64,000 bases of DNA from Chitinophagaceae bacterium (GTDB lineage: Bacteria > Bacteroidota > Bacteroidia > Chitinophagales > Chitinophagaceae), in NCBI GenBank assembly GCA_016715365.1, contig JADKAM010000001.1, positions 186,001 through 250,000 of the forward strand, given 5' to 3'. The notes beneath the pieces are model-generated. The model did no database searches and was not told the origin of the DNA. It saw only the letters and a list, made by a program, of their open reading frames with translations. The position numbers and the translations under genes are program-made. The stretch's first letter is position 1. Each line of letters opens with the position of its first letter. This document shows positions 25,235 to 31,790 of this stretch, one piece after another.

Positions 25235-25305
25235 ATAGCAGGCCAGACTCGAACTGACAACCTCATGACTCCAGATCACGAATTCTTCCAATTGAAATAC
25301 TGCTA
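25235..25305 (-). tRNA. tRNA-like, Pro anticodon (UGG)
   Basis: 71 nt; the first unit of the array in transcription order. Acceptor TAGCAGT/CCTGCTA pairs over 6 bp, starting U1-A72. Anticodon arm CGTGA-TCTGGAG-TCATG gives UGG but with C at position 33. T-arm GTCAG-TTCGAGT-CTGGC. Discriminator U, whereas tRNA-Pro normally has A. Confidence 0.65.
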
Positions 25306-25335
25306 TGTTTTTAATCAAAGAACTTTTTTTAAAAA

Positions 25336-25364
25336 GGCACCCCTGTTGCATCCCAGGGGTAGCC
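25336..25364 (-). terminator. Terminator upstream of the tRNA-like array
   Basis: Hairpin ACCCCTG/CAGGGGT extended by GGC/GCC, followed on the minus strand by TTTTT. It lies 31 nt upstream of the first tRNA-like unit, so the array probably starts from a promoter within or just after it. The 25306-25335 gap holds GTTCTTTG, a weak match to the Bacteroidota -7 element TAnnTTTG. Confidence 0.65.
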
Positions 25365-25421
25365 TCTTTTCCTCCTTTCTGCGCTATTCATTTTACCTGA
25401 TCTCAAATTCAGCAGGGTTAA

Positions 25422-25517
25422 TTATTTTGTTCCCGCTTTTATTTTTTTGTTGGCAATATTTTTTTCTATCATGCTGATGATTATCCTCACCAGCAACACA
25501 ACCAATATCATTTTCAT
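25422..25517 (-). CDS. Small hydrophobic peptide, 31 codons
   Basis: MKMILVVLLVRIIISM then a Lys/Asn-rich tail (EKNIANKKIKAGTK). The ATG at 25517 is preceded by GGAGGGTGAA, an unusually good Shine-Dalgarno for this genome. One membrane segment is predicted. Family unknown. It lies between two terminators, upstream of the tRNA-like array; the layout recalls a type I toxin or small membrane peptide, but this is inference. Confidence 0.45.
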   Translation of the reverse strand: MKMILVVLLVRIIISMIEKNIANKKIKAGTK

Positions 25518-25549
25518 TTCACCCTCCGTTTTTTATCGGGCATAAAAAA

Positions 25550-25579
25550 AGCCCGGTCATTTTTTAATTTGACCGGGCT
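25550..25579 (-). terminator. Terminator after 49-codon ORF
   Basis: Hairpin AGCCCGGTCA / TGACCGGGCT with an A/T loop and a TTTTTTT tract on the minus strand. Confidence 0.85.
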
Positions 25580-25601
25580 GTTCTTAGAGGTGTACTATAC
25601 C

Positions 25602-25751
25602 TTATCGTTCAAACCACGGTCTTATTTTATCATCATTACTCATATTCTTAATTGCTGTAAACCTACTACCCGCCGGCACATACCAATAGCGTATCGCTAA
25701 TGATGATTGCGTATGCTGTATGGTAAATTGTTTATGTTGTAGCTGTTGCAT
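25602..25751 (-). CDS. Small ORF, 49 codons
   Basis: Starts MQQLQHKQFTIQHTQSS and ends DDKIRPWFER, with an aromatic core IRYWYVPAGSRF. It has no signal peptide or membrane segment. It stops 22 nt before a strong terminator, which supports a real transcript. I recognise no family. It is the middle of three small ORF-terminator pairs upstream of the tRNA-like array. Confidence 0.4.
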   Translation of the reverse strand: MQQLQHKQFTIQHTQSSLAIRYWYVPAGSRFTAIKNMSNDDKIRPWFER

Positions 25752-25794
25752 TTATTTTTTTATCAGATGCCTTGCCCAATCAATTACATAAAAA

Positions 25795-25818
25795 AGCCCC
25801 GATTTTTTGTCGGGGCCT
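25795..25818 (-). terminator. Terminator after 30-codon ORF
   Basis: Hairpin AGCCCCGA / TCGGGGCC with TTTTTT on the minus strand, 28 nt past the stop of the small ORF. Confidence 0.8.
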
Positions 25819-25846
25819 TATTTGAATCAGTTGGTTTTGGTAAAAC

Positions 25847-25939
25847 TTATGATGCAGCATAACATGCCCCGCTATTGCCATAATCCGACTTCGGACTAAA
25901 ACAATTCACCGCTTCAATATGTAGTTGTGTGCGTAACAT
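25847..25939 (-). CDS. Small ORF, 30 codons
   Basis: Starts MLRTQLHIEAVN and ends GACYAAS, with two Cys. No family is recognised. The transcript leader has AAAACAACAAAAC just before the ATG and a terminator follows, so it may be a leader peptide or a short regulatory RNA instead of a protein gene. Nothing else is visible in 25940-26095 beyond A/T-rich sequence. Confidence 0.35.
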   Translation of the reverse strand: MLRTQLHIEAVNCFSPKSDYGNSGACYAAS

Positions 25940-26095
25940 GTTTTGTTGTTTTTAATTTTATTTGCGCTGCAAAGATGAATTTATTTTTTTGATACTGCCA
26001 AATTTTTGTGAAGAAATTTTTAAAATAATTTTTGTTGTGTATTTTTTACGCTTCTGAAAGTATAGTAAAATCAATGGTTTCAGGCGAATAAAAAA

Positions 26096-27205
26096 TTAAA
26101 ACAATTTTCCCTGCTGCCCCGGCCGCTGAAATAATTTTGTATTCAGACTCCACTCCTCTGCGTTCATGTTATACAGCTTGCCATATTTTTTATACTGCTG
26201 TGCCACCATATCGGCAATACTTCCTTCGCCACGCATGCGAACGCCCCAGCGGGTATCATTTACTTTTCCATCGTGGCTTTGTTCTATCAAATGCCAAACT
26301 TTATCGGCATGATTAGGAAAGTTTTTATACAACCAGTCGTGAAACAAAAATTTGATAGCGCCATTTAAACGGATGAAAGTATAAGCAGTAAATGTGGCTC
26401 CGTTATCGGCTGCTGCTTTCATAATGCGCTGCATTTCGTGTTCATTCAGTCCGGGTATCATCGGCCCCATCATAATGCCCATACGTACACCGGCACTGCT
26501 TAATTCGTTGATCACTTTTAATTTTTGTCTGGCAGTGGTGGTACGTGGTTCCATGCTCCGCCGCAGGTCTTCATTAAAAGAAGTGATGGAAACCATGGCA
26601 GATACAATTCCTTTTTTTGCCATTTCCTGCAGTACATCTTTGTCTTTCAGTATCCAGCTGTTTTTGGTGAGTATACCAACCGGCTGATTAAATTCATTGC
26701 ATACTTCCAATAAACCTCTTGTCAGTCTGTACTTTTGTTCAGCAGGTTGATAACAATCAGTATTGCCGCTGAGCATGATGGGTGTTCCTTCCCATTTGGG
26801 ATGCATTAAAAATTTACGCAGCAGTTGCGGTGCATTTTTTTTGATGAGTATCTTCTGTTCAAAATCAAGCCCGGCGCTGTAACCCCAGTATTCATGCACA
26901 TTACGGGCATAGCAGTAAATACAGCCATGCTCGCAACCGGCATAGGGGTTCATGCTGTAACTCATGCCTACATCTTTACTCTCGACTTTGTTTACAATGG
27001 TTTTGCTTTGCATCTCGATGTATTGCGTGGCCATGTTAGTGGCTTCCCAATCATCTACTCCTTCAATATGCTCCTGCGTTTTTTCATTTTTTAAAAAACG
27101 GTTTTTGGTGTTGAACTGTGCGCCACGGCCGGCCAGGTATTGAATTTTTTCTTCCTGTTGTGTGGCAGATACTTGGTGGTGATCCTGCTTTAATTTATTA
27201 TTCAT
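26096..27205 (-). CDS. Radical SAM protein, PA0069 / SplB-like family
   Basis: 369 residues from the ATG at 27205; an upstream ATG would add 15 residues lying over the spacer. The iron-sulfur motif is CEHGCIYCYAR near residue 100, preceded by SMNPYAGCEHG, with MLSGNTDCYQP and SITSFNEDLRRSMEPR following. This family is related to spore photoproduct lyase by annotation, but most members lack a known substrate. Gene order places it with SRAP, UmuDC and 2H-like proteins, so a nucleic-acid damage role is a reasonable inference. It is separated from the neighbouring 2H gene by a dispersed repeat. Confidence 0.9.
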   Translation of the reverse strand: MNNKLKQDHHQVSATQQEEKIQYLAGRGAQFNTKNRFLKNEKTQEHIEGVDDWEATNMATQYIEMQSKTIVNKVESKDVGMSYSMNPYAGCEHGCIYCYARNVHEYWGYSAGLDFEQKILIKKNAPQLLRKFLMHPKWEGTPIMLSGNTDCYQPAEQKYRLTRGLLEVCNEFNQPVGILTKNSWILKDKDVLQEMAKKGIVSAMVSITSFNEDLRRSMEPRTTTARQKLKVINELSSAGVRMGIMMGPMIPGLNEHEMQRIMKAAADNGATFTAYTFIRLNGAIKFLFHDWLYKNFPNHADKVWHLIEQSHDGKVNDTRWGVRMRGEGSIADMVAQQYKKYGKLYNMNAEEWSLNTKLFQRPGQQGKLF

Positions 27206-27215
27206 TTTTAATTTT

Positions 27216-27298
27216 ACCACAAAGGCACTAAGGTTTTTCACGAAGTACACAAAGAGCCCTTTGTGATCTTTGTGTTTTACTTTCTGTACTTCGTGGTT
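27216..27298. repeat. Dispersed palindromic repeat (ACCACAAAG type), copy 2
   Basis: Starts ACCACAAAGG and ends TTCGTGGTT; shares CACTAAGG, GTACACAAAGAGCC and TGATCTTTGTGTT with 20601-20685. Located between the 2H gene and the radical SAM gene. Confidence 0.65.
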
Positions 27299-27303
27299 AA
27301 CAT

Positions 27304-27918
27304 TTATCCAAACAAGTCTCCTTGCTTTGTTGCCACCGGTAAATTCTGAAACTCAAAACGCTTTGCTATCTGGTATCTCATTTCTCCAACGGGCCGTTTT
27401 AATAACAACATGCTATCGGCAATAAACCTGCCCGTAAAATGTTTGTGGCTGTATTCCAACCAACCCTGTTCGTATTGCCAGGGTAGTAAACGCCGGGCAA
27501 TGGTAAGATGTGGTTCTAAAATAAAATGCGGTTTGTTATCCTCGTTCAGTTTCATCAGCCGCTGCGTTTCGGTTCGTATTTGCTTAACCAAACTTTGCAC
27601 CGGCAGTTTGCTGGTGATATTAATGTAAATGGTATGACTGGGAAAACTGCCGTAATCTTTCAGTTCAATTTTTACCGGTTGAAAGCCCATGGCAATAGTG
27701 TTTAAATGATTAATGATCCTTTCTTCTATCATTTCGTACTGGGTAAAACTTACCAGCGAAATACAGGGTCTGCTATACAGGGCACTGTTGTTTTTAAATG
27801 CTTTTGCAAAATGCTCTTTTACATGCATGATCTTATTCCGCAGTTCTTCATGCGGATTTAATACCAGTGAATATTCACTTACTTTATACCCTGGAATACT
27901 AACAATATCATTTTTCAT
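27304..27918 (-). CDS. 2H phosphoesterase-like protein A, first HxSx motif broken
   Basis: 204 residues, 2'-5' RNA ligase / LigT-like fold. The first catalytic motif reads RPCISL, with Cys52 in place of His; the second, EPHLTI, is intact (His137, Thr139). Enzymes of this family use one His-x-Thr/Ser from each half to act on 2',3'-cyclic or 2',5'-linked RNA, or related esters. With one His missing, normal catalysis is doubtful. The paralogue at 28675 has the opposite defect. The two flank an SRAP gene in a DNA-damage island. Confidence 0.85.
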   Translation of the reverse strand: MKNDIVSIPGYKVSEYSLVLNPHEELRNKIMHVKEHFAKAFKNNSALYSRPCISLVSFTQYEMIEERIINHLNTIAMGFQPVKIELKDYGSFPSHTIYINITSKLPVQSLVKQIRTETQRLMKLNEDNKPHFILEPHLTIARRLLPWQYEQGWLEYSHKHFTGRFIADSMLLLKRPVGEMRYQIAKRFEFQNLPVATKQGDLFG

Positions 27919-27963
27919 AACCGTAACTTTAATAAATTAATAATTCAAATTGTACGCCGCCTT

Positions 27964-28683
27964 ATGTGTTTTCATTATGCACTAACCAAACAGAAAGCCG
28001 AAATTGAAATTCAATTGGGCGTAACCTGGGATGATGACTGGCAGCCCATTTACCATGCCGATGGATTTAGTTTTTTACAAATGCCGGTGATCACCCAAAA
28101 ACAACCTGATAAGGTTCAGATGTTTAACTGGGGCTTAATTCCACATTGGGTAAAAACAAAAGCCGATGCAGACAAATTAAAAACCCAGACTTTAAATGCC
28201 CGTTCTGAAACCGTATTTGAAAAACCTGCTTTCCGTTCTTATATTCCCAATAACCGTTGCTTAATTATAGCCGATGGGTTTTTTGAATGGATGGATTTTC
28301 AGAAGAAAAAATATCCGCACCTGATCCAGATGCAGCACGAAAAGCTATTTTGTTTTGCCGGCATTTATTCCTCCTGGGTTGATAAAACAACCGGTGAACT
28401 CATCAACAGCTTTTCAATTCTTACTACCGATGCCAACCCCATGATGGAAAAAATTCATAACCTTAAAAACAGAATGCCGGTTATTGTACTTCCACAACTT
28501 TATCAAACATGGTTAAAACCAAATTTGACAAAAGAAGAGATACAAACTTTTTTTTCTCCTTATCCCGAACAAGACATGCAAAACCACACCATCAGCAAAC
28601 GCATTACTTCAAGAACCGAAGACAGCAATGTGATTGAAACATTGTCTCCTTTTGAATATCCCGAACTGGCGCTTTTAAAATAA
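27964..28683 (+). CDS. SRAP domain protein (YedK/HMCES, SOS response-associated)
   Basis: 239 residues. Starts MCFH, so Cys2 becomes the N-terminal nucleophile after Met removal and can crosslink to abasic sites in single-stranded DNA. Other family motifs: FNWGLIPHW, LNARSETVFEKPAFR, RCLIIADGFFEW and the His near IHNLKNRMPVI. The role is to shield abasic DNA during replication. It is divergent from 2H-like protein A (45 nt between starts) and overlaps the convergent 2H-like protein B by 9 nt. Confidence 0.95.
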   Translation: MCFHYALTKQKAEIEIQLGVTWDDDWQPIYHADGFSFLQMPVITQKQPDKVQMFNWGLIPHWVKTKADADKLKTQTLNARSETVFEKPAFRSYIPNNRCLIIADGFFEWMDFQKKKYPHLIQMQHEKLFCFAGIYSSWVDKTTGELINSFSILTTDANPMMEKIHNLKNRMPVIVLPQLYQTWLKPNLTKEEIQTFFSPYPEQDMQNHTISKRITSRTEDSNVIETLSPFEYPELALLK

Positions 28684-29277
28684 AACCCCCTGTGGTTTTT
28701 TTTCAGGTACAAATGCAAACTCAAAACGCTTAACCACTTCATATCGCTTTTCATCATCGTTCCTGCGTAATAACAAAAACGCATCTGCTACAAAATCAGC
28801 TGCAAATTTTTTATGCTGGTACTCCTTCATGATCCTGATGTAGGTATCATTTTTCAATCTTCCTGCAAGTACCATTTGCGGATCCAGTAAAAAATGAGGC
28901 TCGTCACCACCTGCCTTCATCAGCCGCCTGGCGGATTTTAGATTTTTTATTAAGTCCAGTACCTTTTGCTGATTATCAATCTGAATAAAAACCGCATGCA
29001 TCGGGTAACCATCATAATCACGCAACACAACTGTAAAAGGTTTTGCTGCCATGGCAACCTGCTGCAACTGCAGTGTAATTTTATTTTCCATTTTTTTTAC
29101 AGCCATAAATCTTACCAGCGAAATATGGGGCCGGCCGGCTGGTGGTTGTACTATGCCATAGTTTTCCGTTATTTGCTGCCTGTCGGTTTCAATCCGTTTA
29201 CGCAGTGCTGCCGGTATATCTATTACTACCTGGTATTCGTACAGGCTATGCCCGGTTACACTTACTGTTTTATCCAT
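28675..29277 (-). CDS. 2H phosphoesterase-like protein B, second HxTx motif broken
   Basis: 200 residues, paralogue of the protein at 27304. The first motif is intact (RPHISL, His51 and Ser53), but the second reads DPQMVL, so the catalytic His and Thr are Gln134 and Val136. Both proteins keep the KRFEF-type C-terminal strand, so they are folded relatives rather than debris. The start is 117 nt from the divergent umuD start, with a TAGT-N8-ACTA palindrome at its own start codon. Confidence 0.85.
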   Translation of the reverse strand: MDKTVSVTGHSLYEYQVVIDIPAALRKRIETDRQQITENYGIVQPPAGRPHISLVRFMAVKKMENKITLQLQQVAMAAKPFTVVLRDYDGYPMHAVFIQIDNQQKVLDLIKNLKSARRLMKAGGDEPHFLLDPQMVLAGRLKNDTYIRIMKEYQHKKFAADFVADAFLLLRRNDDEKRYEVVKRFEFAFVPEKKPQGVLF

Positions 29278-29292
29278 AGTGTATAAATACTA
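29277..29292. promoter_or_regulatory. TAGT-N8-ACTA palindrome 1 (possible SOS-type operator)
   Basis: TAGT, 8 nt, ACTA, overlapping the start codon of 2H-like protein B. The geometry matches that of LexA-type boxes (short arms separated by 8 nt). A second copy lies 28 nt away. Confidence 0.4.
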
Positions 29293-29319
29293 AACTGAAA
29301 AATCTTTTTCCCAAATAAT

Positions 29320-29337
29320 TTAGTATAAATTTACTAA
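29320..29337. promoter_or_regulatory. TTAGT-N8-ACTAA palindrome 2 (possible SOS-type operator)
   Basis: A longer version (5-nt arms) of the palindrome at 29277, 56 nt upstream of umuD. Both lie in the 116-nt divergent promoter region of umuDC and 2H-like protein B. Confidence 0.45.
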
Positions 29338-29393
29338 TTAATTTAGCTAATTACCAAATAAATATTTCCTTTGGGGAATAAAAAGATACCGTT

Positions 29394-29825
29394 ATGGAAG
29401 TAGAAAAATTTTTCGCCGCCGGCTACCGGGGCAGCAAGGAGTTTAAACAGCTGGATGTACCCACGGCCAATGCAACCGGCTTTGGCGCTGCAGCCGATGA
29501 TTATATGGAACGGGGTATTGACCTGAACGAACAGCTTATCCGCAACAAACCCGCCACCTATTTTATGCGGGTGAGCGGCAACAGCATGATCAACGCCTGC
29601 ATACATGATGGCGACATTATTATTGTAGACCGATCCATAAAACCGGTAAACGGTAAAATAGTAATTGCGGTGGTAGATGGAGAAATGATCATCAGGCGTT
29701 TTGTAAAAACAATGAACAGCCTGAAGCTGGTGCCCGAAACTCCCAAACTTTCCGCCATTGATGTGAACGAGTTTAGCGACCTGGTCATCTGGGGTGTGGT
29801 TACTTATGTTATTCATACCGTATGA
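29394..29825 (+). CDS. umuD: UmuD-like S24 peptidase, catalytic Lys replaced by Arg
   Basis: 143 residues. The predicted self-cleavage site is Thr28-Gly29 (ATGFGAAADDY, matching CGFPSPAADY of E. coli UmuD). The nucleophile Ser64 is in SGNSM. In E. coli the general base Lys97 lies in DGEFTVKK; the aligned stretch here is DGEMIIRR, so the base would be Arg. Self-cleavage may therefore be weak or absent. It overlaps umuC by 4 nt and is expected to form the DNA polymerase V accessory subunit. Confidence 0.9.
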   Translation: MEVEKFFAAGYRGSKEFKQLDVPTANATGFGAAADDYMERGIDLNEQLIRNKPATYFMRVSGNSMINACIHDGDIIIVDRSIKPVNGKIVIAVVDGEMIIRRFVKTMNSLKLVPETPKLSAIDVNEFSDLVIWGVVTYVIHTV

Positions 29826-31093
29826 AAGCCATTGTTGATTGCAACAGTTTTTATGCAGCCTGCGAAAGATTATTTAAACCATCGCTGCACGGCAAGCCCG
29901 TTGTTGTACTCAGCAACAACGATGGCTGTATTGTAAGCCGTACGGATGAAGCCAAAGCCCTGGGCATACAAATGGCCGGGCCTTATTACCAGAACAAAGA
30001 AGAAATTGAAAAAAATAAAGTGGCTGTTTTTTCCAGCAACTATCACCTCTATGGCGATCTGAGCTGGCGTGTAATGGAAACCTTACGCATACTTTCGCCG
30101 CATGTAGAAGTGTATTCGGTTGATGAATCTTTTTTAGACCTGGATGGTATTGATGAAAACAAACTGCATGAGTATGCCCTTTTTTTAAAACACACTACCG
30201 AGTTATGGACAGGCATCCCCGTATCTATTGGTGTTGCCCCTTCTAAAGTTTTATCCAAAGTGGCAAACCGGCTTGCCAAAAAAGATAAGATTGGTACCAG
30301 GGGTGTTATGATCTTACAAACACCCCAGCAGCAAATGGAGGCCCTGCAAAGAACAGCGGTAGAAGATGTTTGGGGGGTGGGTGGCGCCAGCTCAAAAAAA
30401 TTACGCCTGTTCAATATCAATACCGCCTGGGACCTGCGTAATATGAGCGAAGACTGGGCCCGTAAAAACCTGGGCGGCGTAGTGGGTGTAAGGCTTATAA
30501 AAGAACTGCGTGGCCAACCCTGCATTGAAATGAAAGACCCGCTTGAAACAAAAAAAATGATTGCCACCACCCGTATGTTTGGCAAACCGGTGTACGAACT
30601 GCGGGAGTTAAGGGAAGCTGTTGCCACTTATATTACCCGGGCTGCCGAAAAACTGCGTCGCCAAAACAGCGCTGCCAAAACCATCAGCGTGTTTTTAGTA
30701 ACCAATAATTACAGCAGCCATTACGAATATAAACCAGCCAGTTTTTCGCTGTACACCACCCTTCCCTTTGCCACATCGCTCACCAATTTATTAATTGAAC
30801 ACGCCATGCCGCTGGTAGAACAACTGTACAGCAAGGGCAGTAAATATTTAAAGGCCGGTGTAATACTCAGCGGCATTGTACCCGACAATGCCGTGCAGTT
30901 TAATTTGTTTGAACAGCCATCGCACCACAATGAAAAAAAGCTGATGAAAATGATTGACAATGTAAATTTCAGTATGCGTAATGATGTATTAAAATTTGCC
31001 AGCTCGGGTACAAAACGTGACTGGAAAATGCGCCAGGAATTAAGAAGCCCACGCTATACCACCCGCTGGGATGAGTTATATAAAGTACGCTGA
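29822..31093 (+). CDS. umuC: Translesion DNA polymerase V catalytic subunit
   Basis: 423 residues, Y-family polymerase. Motifs: MKAIVDCNSFYAACER with the first metal-binding Asp, VVVLSNNDGCIVSR, EVYSVDESFLDL with the catalytic acidic pair, and SIGVAPSKVLSKVANRLAK. Helix-hairpin-helix and little-finger regions follow, and a beta-clamp binding motif QFNLF lies near residue 360. It bypasses template lesions during the SOS response. Translation is coupled to umuD by the ATGA overlap. Confidence 0.96.
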   Translation: MKAIVDCNSFYAACERLFKPSLHGKPVVVLSNNDGCIVSRTDEAKALGIQMAGPYYQNKEEIEKNKVAVFSSNYHLYGDLSWRVMETLRILSPHVEVYSVDESFLDLDGIDENKLHEYALFLKHTTELWTGIPVSIGVAPSKVLSKVANRLAKKDKIGTRGVMILQTPQQQMEALQRTAVEDVWGVGGASSKKLRLFNINTAWDLRNMSEDWARKNLGGVVGVRLIKELRGQPCIEMKDPLETKKMIATTRMFGKPVYELRELREAVATYITRAAEKLRRQNSAAKTISVFLVTNNYSSHYEYKPASFSLYTTLPFATSLTNLLIEHAMPLVEQLYSKGSKYLKAGVILSGIVPDNAVQFNLFEQPSHHNEKKLMKMIDNVNFSMRNDVLKFASSGTKRDWKMRQELRSPRYTTRWDELYKVR

Positions 31094-31118
31094 CCAAACA
31101 CTTTCCTCCACAAATTAC

Positions 31119-31272
31119 AGCAGCCCTTATTTTATTGTAAACCCACCCTGCCTGCAATTGCAGGCTATGCTTTTAAAATTATAAGCACCCTTATAAAATT
31201 TGCAGCAAGCCCTGTTAAAACTGCTAAGCCACCCTATCATTTTATAGGCCGGCCTGCTAAATCAGTAGGACC
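31119..31272 (+). repeat. Degenerate tandem repeat, about 20-22 nt period
   Basis: About seven units ending in variants of AAGCCACCCT (CCCACCCT, AAGCACCCT, AAGCCCT, AAGCCACCCT, GGCCGGCCT), each with an A/T-rich palindromic centre such as TTTTAAAATTATAA or GCAATTGC. The rest of 31094-31528 holds no gene that I can support. Confidence 0.5.
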
Positions 31273-31528
31273 TTACCGGCTCAAGTGTTCCCAACAAGAT
31301 CATTAAACATAAACGAAAACTTTGTGGGGTCACTTGTTGCCGTTTTAATCTGTATTTCAAGCTAGCCATTCATCCATCCGGGTAAAATAATTTATTTTTT
31401 GCATATGCAGCATTGGGTGAAGTTGTAGCCTGTTTTTATAATAATTTTTCCTGCTTTTCCGTTAATAAAAAAACCAGCCTCCATTCTGGCATGGTTTTAA
31501 GGCTATAGTATTATTAAAATGAAAGAAA

Positions 31529-31681
31529 ATGAAAAATCAATTAAACAACCAATTTAAGGCAAACATGCCCTATGAATTAAAATTCAGCAGCACCAAATTA
31601 CCCGTATCGAAAAAGCCAACCTATATATACACCGAAGAAGATCTGGGAGAAGGTATACTGGACGCAGGTATCACAGCATAA
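31529..31681 (+). CDS. Small ORF, 50 codons
   Basis: Begins MKNQLNNQFKANMPYELKF and ends EEDLGEGILDAGITA. It has no signal peptide, a basic centre (KLPVSKKP) and an acidic C-terminus. Composition looks protein-like rather than random. I recognise no family; a peptide precursor is possible, but no peptide-modifying enzyme is next to it. It lies 136 nt upstream of the CrtD-like gene on the same strand. Confidence 0.45.
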   Translation: MKNQLNNQFKANMPYELKFSSTKLPVSKKPTYIYTEEDLGEGILDAGITA

Positions 31682-31790
31682 TTATATCCTTACCATTTAC
31701 GGGCTTTCTGCCCGCTAACCCTGCAAGCAGAGAGGGAACTGATTTACATCATAGATTACCATTTTCCAAAAATTGAATACTGAAATCATT

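Noticed and set aside
25320..25335. Strong promoter for the tRNA-like array (GTTCTTTG)
   Set aside because: Only a weak match to TAnnTTTG and no clear -33 element; noted under the terminator but not called.
24890..25351. Minus-strand frames of 62 and 71 codons overlapping the His, Asp, Glu and Pro tRNA-like units
   Set aside because: They read through cloverleaf sequences and repeats; the RNA structures explain the region better.
31119..31272. CRISPR array
   Set aside because: The period is too short (20-22 nt), units are degenerate without fixed repeats and unique spacers, and there are no cas genes.
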